Under the pieces are notes generated by a model. That model worked only from the letters and a program-made list of their open reading frames with translations, had not been told where the DNA came from and made no database searches. The position numbers and the translations under genes are program-made. 64,000 nucleotides of DNA from Hyphomicrobiales bacterium (GTDB lineage Bacteria > Pseudomonadota > Alphaproteobacteria > Rhizobiales > Kaistiaceae), in the NCBI GenBank assembly GCA_017305635.1, contig JAFKKF010000020.1:1-64000 (forward strand). The letters are read 5' to 3'. Shown here piece by piece: positions 16,689 through 27,394 of the stretch (position 1 is its first letter; every line of letters starts with the position of its first letter).

Positions 16689-16715
16689 GTCTTTCTTCCC
16701 GTTACTACGCGGGTC

Positions 16716-17753
16716 TCAATAATGGTCTTCGTAACGCTTGGCCAGCTCGTCGATGTTCTCCGGCGGCCAGTTCGGCACTTCCATGCCGAGGTGCAGGCCC
16801 ATCTGGGCGAGCACTTCCTTGATCTCGTTCAGCGACTTGCGGCCGAAGTTCGGGGTGCGGAGCATCTCCGCCTCGGTCTTCTGGATGAGGTCGCCGATAT
16901 AGACGATGTTGTCGTTCTTCAGGCAGTTGGCCGAGCGCACGGAGAGCTCGAGCTCGTCCACCTTCTTGAGCAGCGCCGGGTTGAAGGCGAGCTCGGGGAT
17001 CGAGACCTCCTTCTGCTCCTTCTGCGGCTCCTCGAAATTGACGAAGATCGAGAGCTGGTCCTGCAGGATGCGGGCGGCATAGGCGACCGCGTCCTCGGCC
17101 CGGATCGAGCCGTCGGTCTCGACCGTGAGCGTCAGCTTGTCATAGTCGAGGACCTGGCCCTCGCGGGTGTTCTCGACGCGGTAGGAAACCTTCTTCACCG
17201 GCGAATAGAGACTGTCGACTGGGATCAGCCCGATCGGCGCGTCCTCGGGCCGGTTGCGGTCGGCCGGGACGTAGCCCTTGCCGGTGTCGACGGTGAATTC
17301 CATGCGGATCTCGGCGCCCTCGTCCAGCGTGCAGAGCACGAGGTCGGGGTTGAGCACCTCGATGTCCGAGACGGTCTGGATGTCGCCGGCGGTGACCGTG
17401 CCAGGGCCCTGCTTGCGCAGCACCATCCGCTTCGGGCCGTCGCCATGCATCCTGATGGCGATTTCCTTGATGTTGAGGACGATGTCGGTGACGTCCTCGC
17501 GCACGCCCGCGATCGAGGAGAATTCATGCAGCACGCCATCGATCTGGACGGCCTTGACGGCGGCGCCCTGGAGCGAGGAGAGGAGCACGCGGCGAAGCGC
17601 ATTGCCGAGCGTCAGGCCGAAGCCGCGCTCGAGCGGCTCGGCGACGACGGTGGCGACGCGGCGGGCATCGGACCCTTGAGAGATTTCGAGCTTGTTCGGC
17701 TTGATCAGCTCTTGCCAGTTTTTTTGGATCATGAGCTTCGTCCTTTCGGTCAT
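16716..17753 (-). CDS. rpoA: RNA polymerase alpha subunit
   Basis: A 345-residue subunit that nucleates polymerase assembly (N-terminal domain, about 1-235) and contacts UP elements and activators (C-terminal domain, about 255-330; [19 protein letters not shown] and [16 protein letters not shown] are diagnostic). The N-terminal [15 protein letters not shown] motif is present. It starts at ATG 17753, 98 bases after rpsK. That gap holds a terminator-like hairpin, so rpoA expression may be lower than that of the genes before it. Confidence 0.98.
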   Translation of the reverse strand: MTERTKLMIQKNWQELIKPNKLEISQGSDARRVATVVAEPLERGFGLTLGNALRRVLLSSLQGAAVKAVQIDGVLHEFSSIAGVREDVTDIVLNIKEIAIRMHGDGPKRMVLRKQGPGTVTAGDIQTVSDIEVLNPDLVLCTLDEGAEIRMEFTVDTGKGYVPADRNRPEDAPIGLIPVDSLYSPVKKVSYRVENTREGQVLDYDKLTLTVETDGSIRAEDAVAYAARILQDQLSIFVNFEEPQKEQKEVSIPELAFNPALLKKVDELELSVRSANCLKNDNIVYIGDLIQKTEAEMLRTPNFGRKSLNEIKEVLAQMGLHLGMEVPNWPPENIDELAKRYEDHY

Positions 17754-17813
17754 CGCCGCCCTTCAGGGGCCTCGGGCAGCGCATGCGGCCTGACACGCGG
17801 CCGCGGAAACAAA

Positions 17814-17840
17814 CGGAAAAAGGGCGGCCGATGCCGCCCT
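17814..17840 (-). terminator. Terminator-like hairpin between rpsK and rpoA
   Basis: Read on the minus strand: AGGGCGGC-ATCG-GCCGCCCT (17840-17821) followed at once by TTTTCC. The 8-bp GC stem and the U run begin 12 bases past the rpsK stop and end about 60 bases before rpoA. It has the form of an intrinsic terminator inside the operon, probably a partial one (attenuator). Confidence 0.75.
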
Positions 17841-17851
17841 CGCGTCCCGCG

Positions 17852-18241
17852 TCAGACGCGGCGGCGCTTGCGCGGCCGGCAGCCGTTATGGGCGATCGGC
17901 GTCACGTCGCGGATCGACGTGATCATGAAGCCACCCGACTGCAGCGCGCGGAGCGCCGACTCACGGCCCGAACCCGGACCGGAAACCTCGACCTCGAGGG
18001 TCTTGACGCCATGCTCCTGCGCCTTGCGGCCGGCATCCTCGGCGGCCATCTGCGCGGCATAGGGCGTCGACTTGCGCGAGCCCTTGAAGCCCATCAGGCC
18101 CGACGACGACCAGGAGATGGTGTTCCCCTGCGCATCGGTGATGGTGATCATGGTGTTGTTGAAGCTCGAATTCACATGCGCGACGCCGGAGGTGATGTTC
18201 TTGCGCTCACGGCGGCGCACGCGGGTTGCGTCTTTGGCCAT
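17852..18241 (-). CDS. rpsK: 30S ribosomal protein S11
   Basis: A 129-residue platform protein of the small subunit. The S11 landmarks are clear: [18 protein letters not shown], and the C-terminal [18 protein letters not shown]. It lies 84 bases after rpsM in the order rpsM-rpsK-rpoA-rplQ. Confidence 0.98.
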   Translation of the reverse strand: MAKDATRVRRRERKNITSGVAHVNSSFNNTMITITDAQGNTISWSSSGLMGFKGSRKSTPYAAQMAAEDAGRKAQEHGVKTLEVEVSGPGSGRESALRALQSGGFMITSIRDVTPIAHNGCRPRKRRRV

Positions 18242-18325
18242 ATTCTGTCCTCTGGGGCCGACCGGCGAGTTCCAGCCTCGCGCGAGGACCGACCCGATCC
18301 TCTGTTCAAGAAACTCGTTTGACCC

Positions 18326-18700
18326 TTAGGTCGCCTTCTTCTTGCCGGCGATGGGCTTGGCCGGTCCCTTGCGGGTCCGCGCATTGGTGTGGGTGCGCTG
18401 GCCGCGGACCGGCAGGCCGCGGCGATGACGCAGGCCACGGTAGCAGCCGAGGTCCATCAGGCGCTTGATGTTCATCGCCACCTCGCGGCGGAGATCGCCT
18501 TCCACGAGATAGTCGCGATCGATGGCCTCGCGGATCTGGATGACCTCGGAGTCCGAGAGCTGGTTCACCCGGCGGTCTTCCGGGATGCTCACCTTCTTCA
18601 TGATCTCCTTGGCCTTGGCCGGGCCAATGCCATGGATATACTGGAGCGCGATCACCACCCGCTTGTTGGTGGGAATGTTGACGCCTGCGATACGGGCCAA
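18326..18700 (-). CDS. rpsM: 30S ribosomal protein S13
   Basis: A 124-residue head protein of the small subunit that contacts the P-site tRNA and L5. It begins [19 protein letters not shown] and carries the [20 protein letters not shown] tail typical of S13. It is the first gene of the alpha operon, with its own promoter about 140 bases upstream. Confidence 0.98.
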   Translation of the reverse strand: MARIAGVNIPTNKRVVIALQYIHGIGPAKAKEIMKKVSIPEDRRVNQLSDSEVIQIREAIDRDYLVEGDLRREVAMNIKRLMDLGCYRGLRHRRGLPVRGQRTHTNARTRKGPAKPIAGKKKAT

Positions 18701-18847
18701 GTCAGCCTCTCCTTGCGTGCCGGCCGCCGGAAGCGGCCGAGAATCGAACTCTTGTAATGAGCCGGGGACAAGTAAACGCGGCCCCGGCCGCCATTCTTCT
18801 GGCTACCTGGACCGCGAAATCCCGTGAAAGTCACGAATTTGGCCCGG

Positions 18848-18876
18848 TAGATAGCGATTTGACGCCTGTCCGTCAA
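18848..18876 (-). promoter_or_regulatory. Promoter for rpsM-rpsK-rpoA-rplQ
   Basis: On the minus strand, TTGACG (18876-18871), a 17-base spacer and TATCTA (18853-18848). It lies in the 198-base gap after adk, giving a leader of about 140 bases before rpsM that could hold the S4-type translational control site. Confidence 0.65.
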
Positions 18877-18898
18877 CACCGCCGAAACGCTTAATCCG

Positions 18899-19483
18899 TC
18901 ATGCCTCCGTTGCCGCGCGGAGATGCTTCTCGATCGCCGCGCTGACCTCGTCGACGGTGCCCATTCCGTTCACTGTCCGCAACCGGCCCTTGCCGCGGTA
19001 ATATTCCGCAACCGGAGCGGTCTGCGTCCGATAGACCGAGAGCCGCTTGGCGAGGGTCGCGGCATTGTCGTCCGCGCGCGCCCCGCCGGCAGTTTCCTTG
19101 GCCCGCCCCTCGATCCGCTCGAGGAGGGCCGATTCGTCGACCGCCAGCTCGATGACGCCGTCGAGCTTGAGGCCTTTCCTCGCCAGCAGCGCCTCGAGCG
19201 CCTCCGCCTGCGCGACCGTGCGCGGGAAGCCGTCGAGAATGAAGCCCCTGGCGCAATCCGGCTGCTCGATGCGGTCGGAGATGATCTGGACCATCACCTC
19301 GTCCGGAACCAGGTCGCCCCGGTCCATGATCGCCTTCGCCTTCAGGCCGACCGGCGTGCCGGCGGCCACCGCCGCCCGCAGCATGTCGCCCGTGGAAAGC
19401 TGGACGATGCCGTGCCGCGCGACCAGACGCTGCGCCTGCGTACCCTTGCCCGCGCCCGGCGGCCCGAGCAGGATCAGTCTCAT
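18899..19483 (-). CDS. adk: Adenylate kinase
   Basis: A 194-residue phosphotransferase (ATP + AMP = 2 ADP). The P-loop GPPGAGKGT is at residues 7-15, the AMP-binding STGDMLR follows, and the family signature FILDGFPRT lies near 81-89. The LID is the short form without zinc cysteines ([14 protein letters not shown]), common in alphaproteobacteria. The start overlaps the secY stop by 4 bases (ATGA). Confidence 0.97.
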   Translation of the reverse strand: MRLILLGPPGAGKGTQAQRLVARHGIVQLSTGDMLRAAVAAGTPVGLKAKAIMDRGDLVPDEVMVQIISDRIEQPDCARGFILDGFPRTVAQAEALEALLARKGLKLDGVIELAVDESALLERIEGRAKETAGGARADDNAATLAKRLSVYRTQTAPVAEYYRGKGRLRTVNGMGTVDEVSAAIEKHLRAATEA

Positions 19484-20811
19484 CGCGCCCTTCCCTTCAG
19501 CTTGGCCTTCTTGACGAGGCCTTCGTACTGATGCGCCAGGAGGTGGCCCTGGATCTGGGCGACCGTATCCATGGTGACGCTGACCACGATCAGCAGCGAC
19601 GTGCCGCCGAAATAGAAGGGCACGCCCGTCGCCGAGATCAGGAATTCGGGCAGCAGGCAGACCGCGACCAGATAGATGGCGCCGACCGCGGTGACGCGCG
19701 TCAGTACGTAGTCGATGTATTCGGCCGTCTTGGTGCCCGGCCGGATGCCCGGGATGAAGCCGCCATGCTTCTTCAGGTTGTCGGCCGTGTCGGTCGGGTT
19801 GAAGACGACCGCGGTGTAGAAGAAGGCGAAGAAGACGATCATGCCGCCGTAGAACAGCATGTAGAGCGGCGTGCCGTGGCCGAGCAGCGTCGCGATCTCG
19901 GTCAGCCAGTTCGGGCCGTTCTTGGCGCTGAAATTGGCGAGCGTCACCGGCAGGAGAAGGAGCGAGGAGGCGAAGATCGGCGGAATCACGCCGGACGTGT
20001 TGAGCTTCAGCGGCAGGTGCGAGGAATCGCCCTGGAAGACGCGGTTGCCGACCTGGCGCTTCGGATACTGGATAAGCAGCCGGCGCTGCGCCCGCTCGAC
20101 GAAGACGATGACCGCGATGACGAGGATCGCGACGATCGCCACGGCAAGGATGATGAAGGTCGACAGCGCGCCCTCGCGGCCGAGCTCCAGCGTGCCGCTG
20201 ATCGCGTGCGGCAGGTTGGCGACGATGCCGGCGAAGATGATCAGCGAGATGCCGTTGCCAATGCCGCGCGAGGTGATCTGCTCGCCGAGCCACATCAGGA
20301 ACATGGTGCCGCCGGTCAGCGTCACCACGGTCGACAGGATGAAGAACGCGCCCGGATTGACGACGACATTGGTCGAGCCCTCGAGCCCGACCGCGATGCC
20401 GTAGGCCTGCAGCGCGGCAAGCGCCACGGTGCCGTAGCGCGTGTACTGGTTGATGATCTTGCGCCCCGACTCGCCTTCCTTCTTCAGCGAATCGAGGGTC
20501 GGGATGACCGAGGTGAGCAGCTGCAGGATGATCGATGCCGAAATGTACGGCATGATCCCGAGGGCAAGGATCGCCATGCGGCCGACGGCGCCGCCGGCGA
20601 ACATGTTGAACATGCCGAGCAGGCCGTTCTGGTTGTTGTTGAACGCCTGGGCGAGCGCTTCCGGATTGATGCCCGGAAGCGGGATATAGGTGCCGAGCCG
20701 GTAGACGAGCAGCGCGCCGAGCGTGAACCAGATTCGCTTCTTCAGCGCCTCAGCCTTGGCGAAGGCGCCGAGGTTGAGGTTGGAGGCGAGTTGTTCTGCC
20801 GCCGATGCCAT
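19480..20811 (-). CDS. secY: Preprotein translocase subunit SecY
   Basis: A 443-residue channel subunit of the Sec translocon with ten predicted transmembrane helices. TM2 contains [15 protein letters not shown], the classic SecY signature 1, and the motif GQQ-type region around [12 protein letters not shown] fits signature 2. It is the last gene of the spc-type block and is translationally coupled to adk. Confidence 0.98.
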   Translation of the reverse strand: MASAAEQLASNLNLGAFAKAEALKKRIWFTLGALLVYRLGTYIPLPGINPEALAQAFNNNQNGLLGMFNMFAGGAVGRMAILALGIMPYISASIILQLLTSVIPTLDSLKKEGESGRKIINQYTRYGTVALAALQAYGIAVGLEGSTNVVVNPGAFFILSTVVTLTGGTMFLMWLGEQITSRGIGNGISLIIFAGIVANLPHAISGTLELGREGALSTFIILAVAIVAILVIAVIVFVERAQRRLLIQYPKRQVGNRVFQGDSSHLPLKLNTSGVIPPIFASSLLLLPVTLANFSAKNGPNWLTEIATLLGHGTPLYMLFYGGMIVFFAFFYTAVVFNPTDTADNLKKHGGFIPGIRPGTKTAEYIDYVLTRVTAVGAIYLVAVCLLPEFLISATGVPFYFGGTSLLIVVSVTMDTVAQIQGHLLAHQYEGLVKKAKLKGRAR

Positions 20812-20823
20812 GCTTCGCTCCGA

Positions 20824-21315
20824 TCAGGCCTCAGCCTGTTCTCCGTCCGCCGCCTTGGCCCCCACGATCGTCACCGAGCCGCCGGCCTTCTCGACCGCCT
20901 CGCGGGCGGACTTGGAAGCGCCCTCGATCTCGAACTTCACCGACGCCTTCAGCACGCCATTGGCGAGCAGGCGGACGCCGTCCTTGGCCTTGCGGATCAC
21001 GCCCGCCGCCTTGAGCGCCGCCTTGTCGACGACCTTCTTGGCATCGAGCTTGCCGGCATCGATCGCTTCCTGGACGCGGTCGAGCCCGATCTCGTTGAAT
21101 TCCTTGGCAAAGATGTTGTTGAACCCGCGCTTCGGCAAGCGGCGGTGAAGCGGCATCTGGCCGCCCTCAAAGCCCTTCACGGCGACGCCGGTGCGGGCCT
21201 TCTGGCCCTTGACGCCGCGGCCGGCGGTCTTGCCCTTGCCCGAGCCGATGCCCCGGCCGACGCGCATGCGCGACTTGCGGGAGCCCGGCTTGTCGGCCAG
21301 TTCGTTGAGCTTCAT
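20824..21315 (-). CDS. rplO: 50S ribosomal protein L15
   Basis: A 163-residue late-assembly protein of the large subunit. It starts [34 protein letters not shown], a Gly/Arg/Lys-rich tail that penetrates 23S rRNA. The C-terminal ~15 residues ([13 protein letters not shown]) are an acidic extension. It sits between rpmD and secY, 10-12 bases from each. Confidence 0.98.
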   Translation of the reverse strand: MKLNELADKPGSRKSRMRVGRGIGSGKGKTAGRGVKGQKARTGVAVKGFEGGQMPLHRRLPKRGFNNIFAKEFNEIGLDRVQEAIDAGKLDAKKVVDKAALKAAGVIRKAKDGVRLLANGVLKASVKFEIEGASKSAREAVEKAGGSVTIVGAKAADGEQAEA

Positions 21316-21325
21316 GACGATTTCC

Positions 21326-21526
21326 TCAAGCCTCGTCGACGATGCGCACGAGGTGCGCGACCTTGCCGATCATGCCGCGCACGGCCGGCGTGTCGGGCAG
21401 CGTCTTGCGGCGCCGGATCCGGTTCAGTCCGAGGCCGATCAGGGTGGCGCGCTGCTCCGCCGGTCGGCGGATCGGGCTGCCGGTCTGCTCGACCGTGATG
21501 GTCTTGCCTTCGCTCTTCTTGGCCAT
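21326..21526 (-). CDS. rpmD: 50S ribosomal protein L30
   Basis: A 66-residue small protein: [21 protein letters not shown]... with the [20 protein letters not shown] core of L30. The ATG at 21526 is chosen over an in-frame GTG three codons upstream (21535), because it matches the family N-terminus and leaves room for a GAGAG-type binding site. Confidence 0.96.
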   Translation of the reverse strand: MAKKSEGKTITVEQTGSPIRRPAEQRATLIGLGLNRIRRRKTLPDTPAVRGMIGKVAHLVRIVDEA

Positions 21527-21537
21527 GGCGCTCACTC

Positions 21538-22110
21538 TCAGGCTTCGGCCGTCTCGACGTCCACGTCGCGGCGACGCGACTGGAGGGTCGAGACCTTGAT
21601 GCCGCGGCGGGCGGCGACCGAGCGCGGGCTGTCCTCGTGCTTCAGCGCGTCGAACGTGGCGCGCACCATGTTGTAGGGGTTCGACGACCCGAACGACTTG
21701 GCGACGACGTCCTGCACGCCGAGCGTCTCGAAGACGGCGCGCATCGGGCCGCCGGCGATGATGCCGGTGCCGGCGGGCGCCGCGCGGCAGATGACCTTGC
21801 CCGAGCCGTGGCGGCCGGCAACGTCATGGTGCAGCGTGCGGCCCTCGCGGAGCGGAACACGGACGAGCGAGCGCTTGGCGGCATCGGTCGCCTTGCGGAT
21901 CGCCTCCGGCACCTCGCGCGCCTTGCCGTGGCCGAAGCCGACGCGGCCCTTCTGGTCGCCGACGACGACCAGCGCGGCGAAGCCGAAGCGACGGCCGCCC
22001 TTCACCACCTTGGCGACGCGGTTAATGTGGACGAGCTTGTCGACGAATTCGCTGTCGCGCTCTTCCCTGTTGCCGCGATCACCGCGTTCCCGTTCGCGTT
22101 CTCTTGCCAT
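21538..22110 (-). CDS. rpsE: 30S ribosomal protein S5
   Basis: A 190-residue body protein of the small subunit involved in decoding fidelity. The N-terminus is strongly charged ([19 protein letters not shown]). The S5 double-stranded RNA-binding region reads [20 protein letters not shown], and [15 protein letters not shown] is the second landmark. The C-terminal extension ([15 protein letters not shown]) is of alphaproteobacterial type. Confidence 0.98.
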   Translation of the reverse strand: MARERERERGDRGNREERDSEFVDKLVHINRVAKVVKGGRRFGFAALVVVGDQKGRVGFGHGKAREVPEAIRKATDAAKRSLVRVPLREGRTLHHDVAGRHGSGKVICRAAPAGTGIIAGGPMRAVFETLGVQDVVAKSFGSSNPYNMVRATFDALKHEDSPRSVAARRGIKVSTLQSRRRDVDVETAEA

Positions 22111-22173
22111 CTTTGGTCCGATCGTCCGATATCGTTGTGGAGCGGCGGCCGTTCAAGGGGCCGCCACGCAATC

Positions 22174-22530
22174 CTAGAACTTCAGGCCCGCTTCGCGCGC
22201 GCCGTCGGCAAGCGCCTTGACGCGCCCGTGGAACAGGTAGCGCCCGCGGTCGAAGACCACGTCCGAGACGCCGGCCTTGATCGCCCGTTCGGCGACCAGC
22301 TTGCCGACCTCGGCCGCCGCGTCCTTGTCGGCGCCGGTCTTCAGCTTGCCGCGCAGGTCCTTCTCGACGGTCGAGGCCGCGGCAAGGGTCTTGCCGGCGA
22401 CGTCGTCGATGACCTGGGCGTAGATGTTCTTCGAGGAGCGGAACACGCTGAGGCGGGCACGGCCATTGGCGGCCTTCTTGACCGCCCGGCGGACGCGCGC
22501 CGCGCGGCGCTCTGTGGTGCTGTGGGCCAT
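22174..22530 (-). CDS. rplR: 50S ribosomal protein L18
   Basis: A 118-residue 5S rRNA-binding protein. [18 protein letters not shown] is the L18 core and [21 protein letters not shown] ends the protein as expected. It lies 12 bases after rplF and 63 bases before rpsE. Confidence 0.98.
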   Translation of the reverse strand: MAHSTTERRAARVRRAVKKAANGRARLSVFRSSKNIYAQVIDDVAGKTLAAASTVEKDLRGKLKTGADKDAAAEVGKLVAERAIKAGVSDVVFDRGRYLFHGRVKALADGAREAGLKF

Positions 22531-22542
22531 GATCCTGTCCCG

Positions 22543-23076
22543 TTACTTCTTCTTGCCTTCCTTGCGGAAGATCTTCTCGTCGGAATACTTGACGCCCTTG
22601 CCCTTGTAGGGCTCCGGGCTGCGGAACTGCCGGATCTCGGCCGCGACCTGGCCGACCTGCTGCTTGTCGTTGCCGGAGATCACGATCTCGGTCGGCTTCG
22701 GCGTCGCGATCGCAATGCCGGCCGGGATCGGGTAGCTGACCTCGTGGCTGTAGCCGAGGCTGAGCGACAGCGCCTTGCCCTGGACCGCGGCGCGATAGCC
22801 GACGCCGTTGATCTCGAGCTTGCGCTCGAAGCCCTTGGTCACGCCCTCGATGAGGTTCGAGATCATGGTCCGCGACATGCCCCAGGCGGAGCGCGCGATC
22901 TTCGACTGGTCGCGCGGCTGCACCGCGACGGCACCGTTCTCCATGGAGACGGCAATGTCGTCCGAGGCGACGAAGGAGAGCTCGCCCTTCGGTCCCTTCA
23001 TCGAGACCTTCTGGCCGCTCACCGTGGCGGTGACGCCCTTCGGCACCGAGACCGCCTTCTTACCGATACGAGACAT
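22543..23076 (-). CDS. rplF: 50S ribosomal protein L6
   Basis: A 177-residue protein with the two L6 repeats. It starts [15 protein letters not shown] and ends with [24 protein letters not shown], the conserved L6 C-terminal signature. It binds near the sarcin-ricin loop and the factor-binding site. Confidence 0.98.
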   Translation of the reverse strand: MSRIGKKAVSVPKGVTATVSGQKVSMKGPKGELSFVASDDIAVSMENGAVAVQPRDQSKIARSAWGMSRTMISNLIEGVTKGFERKLEINGVGYRAAVQGKALSLSLGYSHEVSYPIPAGIAIATPKPTEIVISGNDKQQVGQVAAEIRQFRSPEPYKGKGVKYSDEKIFRKEGKKK

Positions 23077-23099
23077 CGTACGAGTTCCCTTCCCTGCCC

Positions 23100-23495
23100 T
23101 TAGAACACGGTGCAGAGGACTTCGCCGCCGACGTTCTGGTCGCGGGCTTCCGAATCCGACATGACGCCCTTCGGGGTCGAGAGGATGGAAACGCCGAGGC
23201 CATTGGCGACGCGCGGTATGTTCTTCACCGAGACGTAGACGCGGCGGCCGGGCCTCGAGACGCGCTCGATCTCCCGGATCACCGGCTCGCCGTCATAGTA
23301 CTTCAGCTCGACCTCGAACTCCTCGCGGCCCTCCTGCTCGAGGGTGGAATAGCCGCGGATGTAGCCCTCGGACTGGAGCACGTCGAGGACGTGCTGGCGC
23401 AGCCGCGAGCCGGGGGTCGAAACCTTGCTCTTCTTCCGCATCTGCGCATTGCGGATGCGGGTCAGCATATCGCCGAGCGGATCTGTCGTTGCCAT
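23100..23495 (-). CDS. rpsH: 30S ribosomal protein S8
   Basis: A 131-residue primary rRNA-binding protein of the central domain. It begins [22 protein letters not shown]. The C-terminus [28 protein letters not shown] is the S8 signature, with GE-LC-V at the end. Confidence 0.98.
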   Translation of the reverse strand: MATTDPLGDMLTRIRNAQMRKKSKVSTPGSRLRQHVLDVLQSEGYIRGYSTLEQEGREEFEVELKYYDGEPVIREIERVSRPGRRVYVSVKNIPRVANGLGVSILSTPKGVMSDSEARDQNVGGEVLCTVF

Positions 23496-23508
23496 CGGGT
23501 CGGGTCTC

Positions 23509-23814
23509 CTACCAGCTCGACTTGACCAGGCCGGGGATCATTCCGGCCGAGCCGAGCTCGCGCAGGGCAATGCGCGACATCTTGAGCTTGCGATAATAGC
23601 CGCGCGGGCGGCCGCTGACCTCGCAGCGGTTGCGGATGCGCACGGCGGACGAGTTGCGCGGCATCTCGGCGAGCTTCAGCTGCGCCTGGAAGCGCTCCTC
23701 GAGCGTCTTCGACTCGTCGCTGGCATCGGCCTTCAGCTGCTTGCGCTTGGCGGCGAGCCGGGCGACGAGCTTGCGGCGGTTTTCGTTCTTCTGGATCGAG
23801 CTTTTCTTGGCCAT
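23509..23814 (-). CDS. rpsN: 30S ribosomal protein S14 (zinc-independent type)
   Basis: A 101-residue protein, the long S14 form without the CxxC pairs of the zinc type. [41 protein letters not shown] is the diagnostic C-terminal half. It stands between rplE and rpsH. Confidence 0.98.
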   Translation of the reverse strand: MAKKSSIQKNENRRKLVARLAAKRKQLKADASDESKTLEERFQAQLKLAEMPRNSSAVRIRNRCEVSGRPRGYYRKLKMSRIALRELGSAGMIPGLVKSSW

Positions 23815-23823
23815 AGGCTGTTC

Positions 23824-24381
23824 CTACTGCCGGAAGGGGAAGTTGAACGCCTTGAGGAGCGCGCGCGCCTCTTCGTCGTTCCGGGCGGTGGTGCAGACGA
23901 TCACGTCCATGCCCCAGACCTGGTCGATCTGGTCATAGTTGATCTCCGGGAAAATGATGTGCTCCTTGATGCCGAGCGCATAGTTGCCGCGGCCGTCGAA
24001 GCTCTTCGGGTTGAGCCCGCGGAAGTCGCGCACGCGCGGCAGCGCCACGGTGACGAGGCGGTCGAGGAACTCGTACATGCGGTTGCGGCGCAGCGTCACC
24101 TTGCCGCCGATCGGCATGTTGTCGCGCACCTTGAAGGTCGCGATCGACTTGCGCGCCCGCGTCACCGCCGGCTTCTGGCCGGCGATCTTGGCGAGGTCGC
24201 CGAGCGCGGTCGTCACCTTCTTGGTGTCGTTGACGGCCTCGCCGACGCCCATGTTCAGCACGATCTTGTCGATGCGGGGGACCTGCATCGGGTTCTCGTA
24301 GTTGAACTCCTTGACGAGCGCCGGGCGGACCGTCTCGTCGTAGAACTTCTTGAGCCGCGGCTCGTAAGCTGCCTCAGCCAT
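23824..24381 (-). CDS. rplE: 50S ribosomal protein L5
   Basis: A 185-residue 5S rRNA-binding protein. The landmarks are [35 protein letters not shown] and [20 protein letters not shown]. The start overlaps the rplX stop by 8 bases. Confidence 0.98.
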   Translation of the reverse strand: MAEAAYEPRLKKFYDETVRPALVKEFNYENPMQVPRIDKIVLNMGVGEAVNDTKKVTTALGDLAKIAGQKPAVTRARKSIATFKVRDNMPIGGKVTLRRNRMYEFLDRLVTVALPRVRDFRGLNPKSFDGRGNYALGIKEHIIFPEINYDQIDQVWGMDVIVCTTARNDEEARALLKAFNFPFRQ

Positions 24382-24688
24382 CGATCACTTCTCCCGTGCG
24401 CTTGGCAACGCGCACCTTGCGGCCGTCCTTCTCGACGCGGAAGCCGACGCGGGTCGGCTTTCCATCGCGATCGCTAAGGGCGATGTTGGACAGGTGGATG
24501 GGCAGCTCCTTGGTGATGATGCCGCCCTGCGCGCTCGCCGTCTGCTTCTGGTGCCGGCGGGCGAGGTTGATGCCGCGCACGACCGCCCGGCTGTCGGACG
24601 GCGAAACGCTGACCACCTCGCCGGTCTTGCCCTTGTCGCGGCCGGCGATGACGACGACGCGGTCGCCCTTGCGGATACGCGCAGCCAT
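24374..24688 (-). CDS. rplX: 50S ribosomal protein L24
   Basis: A 104-residue assembly-initiating protein with an N-terminal KOW motif ([20 protein letters not shown]). It shares one base with the rplN stop and overlaps rplE by 8 bases. Confidence 0.98.
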   Translation of the reverse strand: MAARIRKGDRVVVIAGRDKGKTGEVVSVSPSDSRAVVRGINLARRHQKQTASAQGGIITKELPIHLSNIALSDRDGKPTRVGFRVEKDGRKVRVAKRTGEVIDG

Positions 24689-25056
24689 TACAGCACCTCC
24701 GGCGCGAGCGAGATGATCTTCATATGGTTCTTGGCGCGCAGCTCACGCGGCACCGGCCCGAAGATGCGGGTGCCGACCGGCTCCGACTGGTTGTTGATCA
24801 GCACCGCCGCATTGCGGTCGAAGCGGATCACGCTGCCGTCGGCGCGGCGGATGTCCTTGGCGGTGCGAACGACGACCGCCTTCATGACGTCGCCCTTCTT
24901 CACGCGGCCGCGCGGGATGGCCTCCTTGATCGACACGACGATGATGTCGCCGACCGAGGCGTACTTGCGCTTGGAGCCGCCAAGCACCTTGATGCACATG
25001 ACACGACGGGCGCCGGAATTATCGGCGACGTCGAGGTTGGTTTGCATCTGGATCAT
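24688..25056 (-). CDS. rplN: 50S ribosomal protein L14
   Basis: A 122-residue intersubunit-face protein. [27 protein letters not shown] is the L14 signature and [28 protein letters not shown] its conserved end. Confidence 0.98.
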   Translation of the reverse strand: MIQMQTNLDVADNSGARRVMCIKVLGGSKRKYASVGDIIVVSIKEAIPRGRVKKGDVMKAVVVRTAKDIRRADGSVIRFDRNAAVLINNQSEPVGTRIFGPVPRELRAKNHMKIISLAPEVL

Positions 25057-25115
25057 GGTTTCTTCTCAGTCCCCTGGCCGCCTTCGCTTGTCTGCAGCGC
25101 CGGCGGGCTTCCTTG

Positions 25116-25361
25116 CTACTTGCCCGCCGCGACCGCGCCGACGACTACCCAGCGCTTGTTCTTGGAGATCGGCTTCGATTCCGCGATGGCGACGACGTCG
25201 CCCACCTTGTGGGCGTTCGCCTCGTCATGGGCGTGGTACTTCTTGGAGCGGCGGATCGTCTTCTTCAGCACCGGGTGCGTGAAGCGGCGCTCGACGCGCA
25301 CCACGATCGTCTTGTCGTTCTTGTCGCTGACGACCGTGCCCTGGAGAATGCGCTTCGGCAT
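25116..25361 (-). CDS. rpsQ: 30S ribosomal protein S17
   Basis: An 81-residue primary 16S rRNA-binding protein with an OB fold. [40 protein letters not shown] is typical S17. It starts directly after the rpmC stop (1-base gap). Confidence 0.98.
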   Translation of the reverse strand: MPKRILQGTVVSDKNDKTIVVRVERRFTHPVLKKTIRRSKKYHAHDEANAHKVGDVVAIAESKPISKNKRWVVVGAVAAGK

Positions 25362-25362
25362 C

Positions 25363-25560
25363 TTACTTACCCTTCGTCTTCTTCTCGGCCGCGATGGTCG
25401 ACAGCCGCGCGATGTCGCGGCGGACCTGGCGGACGCGGGCGGTGTTCTGCAGCTGGCCGGTGGCGCGCTGGAAACGCAGGTTGAACTGCTCCTTGCGCGC
25501 CTTCACCAGCTCGTCGGCGATCTGGTCGGCGGTCAACCCGCGGATGTCGGTCGACTTCAT
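25363..25560 (-). CDS. rpmC: 50S ribosomal protein L29
   Basis: A 65-residue two-helix protein near the exit tunnel ([20 protein letters not shown]...). The ATG at 25560 is used; the same frame is open further upstream over rplP but is not coding there. It lies in the standard order rplP-rpmC-rpsQ. Confidence 0.97.
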   Translation of the reverse strand: MKSTDIRGLTADQIADELVKARKEQFNLRFQRATGQLQNTARVRQVRRDIARLSTIAAEKKTKGK

Positions 25561-25574
25561 CGTTCTCAATCCTC

Positions 25575-25988
25575 TCAGTCGGCGACGCGCACGACGAAGC
25601 GCGTGCGCACCGACAGCTTCGACGCGCCGAGGCGCAGCGCCTCGCGGGCGAGCTCGACCGGCACGCCGTCGATCTCGAACATGATGCGGCCCGGCTTGAT
25701 GCGCGAAACCCAGTATTCGGGCGTACCCTTGCCCTTGCCCATGCGCACCTCGGTCGGCTTCTTCGACACCGGCACGTCCGGGAAGATGCGGATCCACACG
25801 CGGCCGGAGCGCTTCATGTGGCGCGTGATCGCGCGGCGGGCCGCCTCGATCTCGCGCGCCGTGACGCGGTTCGGCTCGAGCGCCTTCAGCCCGTAGGAGC
25901 CGAAATTGAGCTCGGCGCCGGAGGTCGCCTGGCCGTGGATGCGGCCCTTGAACTGCTTGCGGAACTTGGTGCGCTTAGGCTGAAGCAT
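25575..25988 (-). CDS. rplP: 50S ribosomal protein L16
   Basis: A 137-residue protein near the A site. It starts [19 protein letters not shown], with [23 protein letters not shown] as the L16 signature and a conserved [21 protein letters not shown] end. Confidence 0.98.
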   Translation of the reverse strand: MLQPKRTKFRKQFKGRIHGQATSGAELNFGSYGLKALEPNRVTAREIEAARRAITRHMKRSGRVWIRIFPDVPVSKKPTEVRMGKGKGTPEYWVSRIKPGRIMFEIDGVPVELAREALRLGASKLSVRTRFVVRVAD

Positions 25989-26001
25989 TTCCGTATCTCA
26001 C

Positions 26002-26718
26002 TCAGGCTGCCGCCGGCTCGCGACGACGGGAAGGCGTGCTGCCCTGGTCGGCGCCCTCGGTCTGGCGCCTCTCCGACGCCATCGGGTCGTGCTCCAGGAT
26101 CTCGCCCTTGAAGATCCAGACCTTGATCCCGCAGGTGCCGTAGGCGGTGTTCGCCGTGGCCGTGCCGAAATCGATGTCGGCGCGCAGCGTATGCAGCGGC
26201 ACGCGGCCCTCGCGGTACCACTCCGTGCGCGCGATCTCGGCGCCGCCGAGGCGGCCGCCGCAGGTGATCTTGATGCCCTCGGCGCCGAGGCGCATCGCCG
26301 ACTGCACGGCGCGCTTCATGGCGCGGCGGAAGGCGACGCGGCGCTCCAGCTGCTGCGCGATCGAGGCGGCGACCAGGTTGGCGTCGATCTCGGGCTTGCG
26401 CACCTCGACGATGTTGATGTGCACCTCGGAGTCCGTCATCGAGGCGACCTTCTTGCGAAGCTTCTCGATGTCGGCGCCCTTCTTGCCGATGACGATGCCC
26501 GGGCGCGCCGAATGGATGGTCACGCGCGCCTTCTTGTGCGGGCGCTCGATGACGACCTTCGACACCGCCGCCTGCTTGAGTTCGTCCTGAAGAGCCTTGC
26601 GGATCTTCATGTCCTCATGCAGCAGCTTGCCGTACTCGCTGCGGTTGGCGAACCAGCGCGAGTCCCAGGTGCGGTTGATGCCGAGCCGAAGCCCGACCGG
26701 ATTGATTTTCTGACCCAT
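26002..26718 (-). CDS. rpsC: 30S ribosomal protein S3
   Basis: A 238-residue mRNA-entry protein. The N-terminus is [23 protein letters not shown] domain follows ([18 protein letters not shown], with the GxxG-like loop). The second domain contains [39 protein letters not shown]. The C-terminal tail after residue 215 is a short charged alphaproteobacterial extension. The start overlaps the rplV stop by one base (TGATG). Confidence 0.98.
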   Translation of the reverse strand: MGQKINPVGLRLGINRTWDSRWFANRSEYGKLLHEDMKIRKALQDELKQAAVSKVVIERPHKKARVTIHSARPGIVIGKKGADIEKLRKKVASMTDSEVHINIVEVRKPEIDANLVAASIAQQLERRVAFRRAMKRAVQSAMRLGAEGIKITCGGRLGGAEIARTEWYREGRVPLHTLRADIDFGTATANTAYGTCGIKVWIFKGEILEHDPMASERRQTEGADQGSTPSRRREPAAA

Positions 26719-27098
26719 CAGGCCTGCTCCTGCACTTCGCGCACGACGATCGTCAGGTGGGAGAAACGCTTCTGGATCTTGCCGATGCGGCCACGGCCGC
26801 GCGGCGTCCAGCGCTTCATCACGAGCGACTTGCCGACATGCGCCTCGGCGACGACCAGGGAGTCGACGTCGAGCTGGTGATTGTTCTCGGCATTGGCGAC
26901 CGCCGACTGGAGCGTCTTCTTGACGTCCTCGGCGATGCGCTTGCGGCTGAAGGTGAGGTCGGCGAGCGCCGCCGACACCTTCTTGCCGCGGATGAGCTGG
27001 GCGACGAGGTTGAGCTTCTGCGCCGACACCCGGATGGTGCTGGTGCGCGCCCGCGCCTCGGTATCCTTCAGAGCCCGCTCGTTCTTCGGCTTGCTCAT
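26718..27098 (-). CDS. rplV: 50S ribosomal protein L22
   Basis: A 126-residue exit-tunnel protein. [17 protein letters not shown]-type N-terminus (here [20 protein letters not shown]) and [25 protein letters not shown] near the end are diagnostic. No change is apparent in the tunnel loop ([11 protein letters not shown]). Confidence 0.98.
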   Translation of the reverse strand: MSKPKNERALKDTEARARTSTIRVSAQKLNLVAQLIRGKKVSAALADLTFSRKRIAEDVKKTLQSAVANAENNHQLDVDSLVVAEAHVGKSLVMKRWTPRGRGRIGKIQKRFSHLTIVVREVQEQA

Positions 27099-27100
27099 GA

Positions 27101-27382
27101 TCAGCCCCTCTTGGCCTTCTTGTCGGAGGCGGTGTGGCCATGGAACGTGCGCGTCGGCGCGAACTCGCCGAACTTGTGCCCGACCATGTCCTCGCTGACC
27201 GACACCGGCACGTGCTTGTTGCCGTTGTGGACGCCGAACGTCAGGCCGACGAACTGCGGCAGGATCGTCGAGCGGCGGCTCCAGATCTTGATCACGTCGT
27301 TGCGGCCGCCCGCCCGACCCTTCTCGGCCTTGCGGAGCACGAACCCGTCGACGAACGGACCCTTCCAAATCGAACGAGGCAT
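27101..27382 (-). CDS. rpsS: 30S ribosomal protein S19
   Basis: A 93-residue head protein that binds with S13. It starts [20 protein letters not shown], with [21 protein letters not shown] and [16 protein letters not shown] as family signatures. It is 2 bases from rplV and 12 from rplB. Confidence 0.98.
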   Translation of the reverse strand: MPRSIWKGPFVDGFVLRKAEKGRAGGRNDVIKIWSRRSTILPQFVGLTFGVHNGNKHVPVSVSEDMVGHKFGEFAPTRTFHGHTASDKKAKRG

Positions 27383-27394
27383 CAGCCTATTCCC

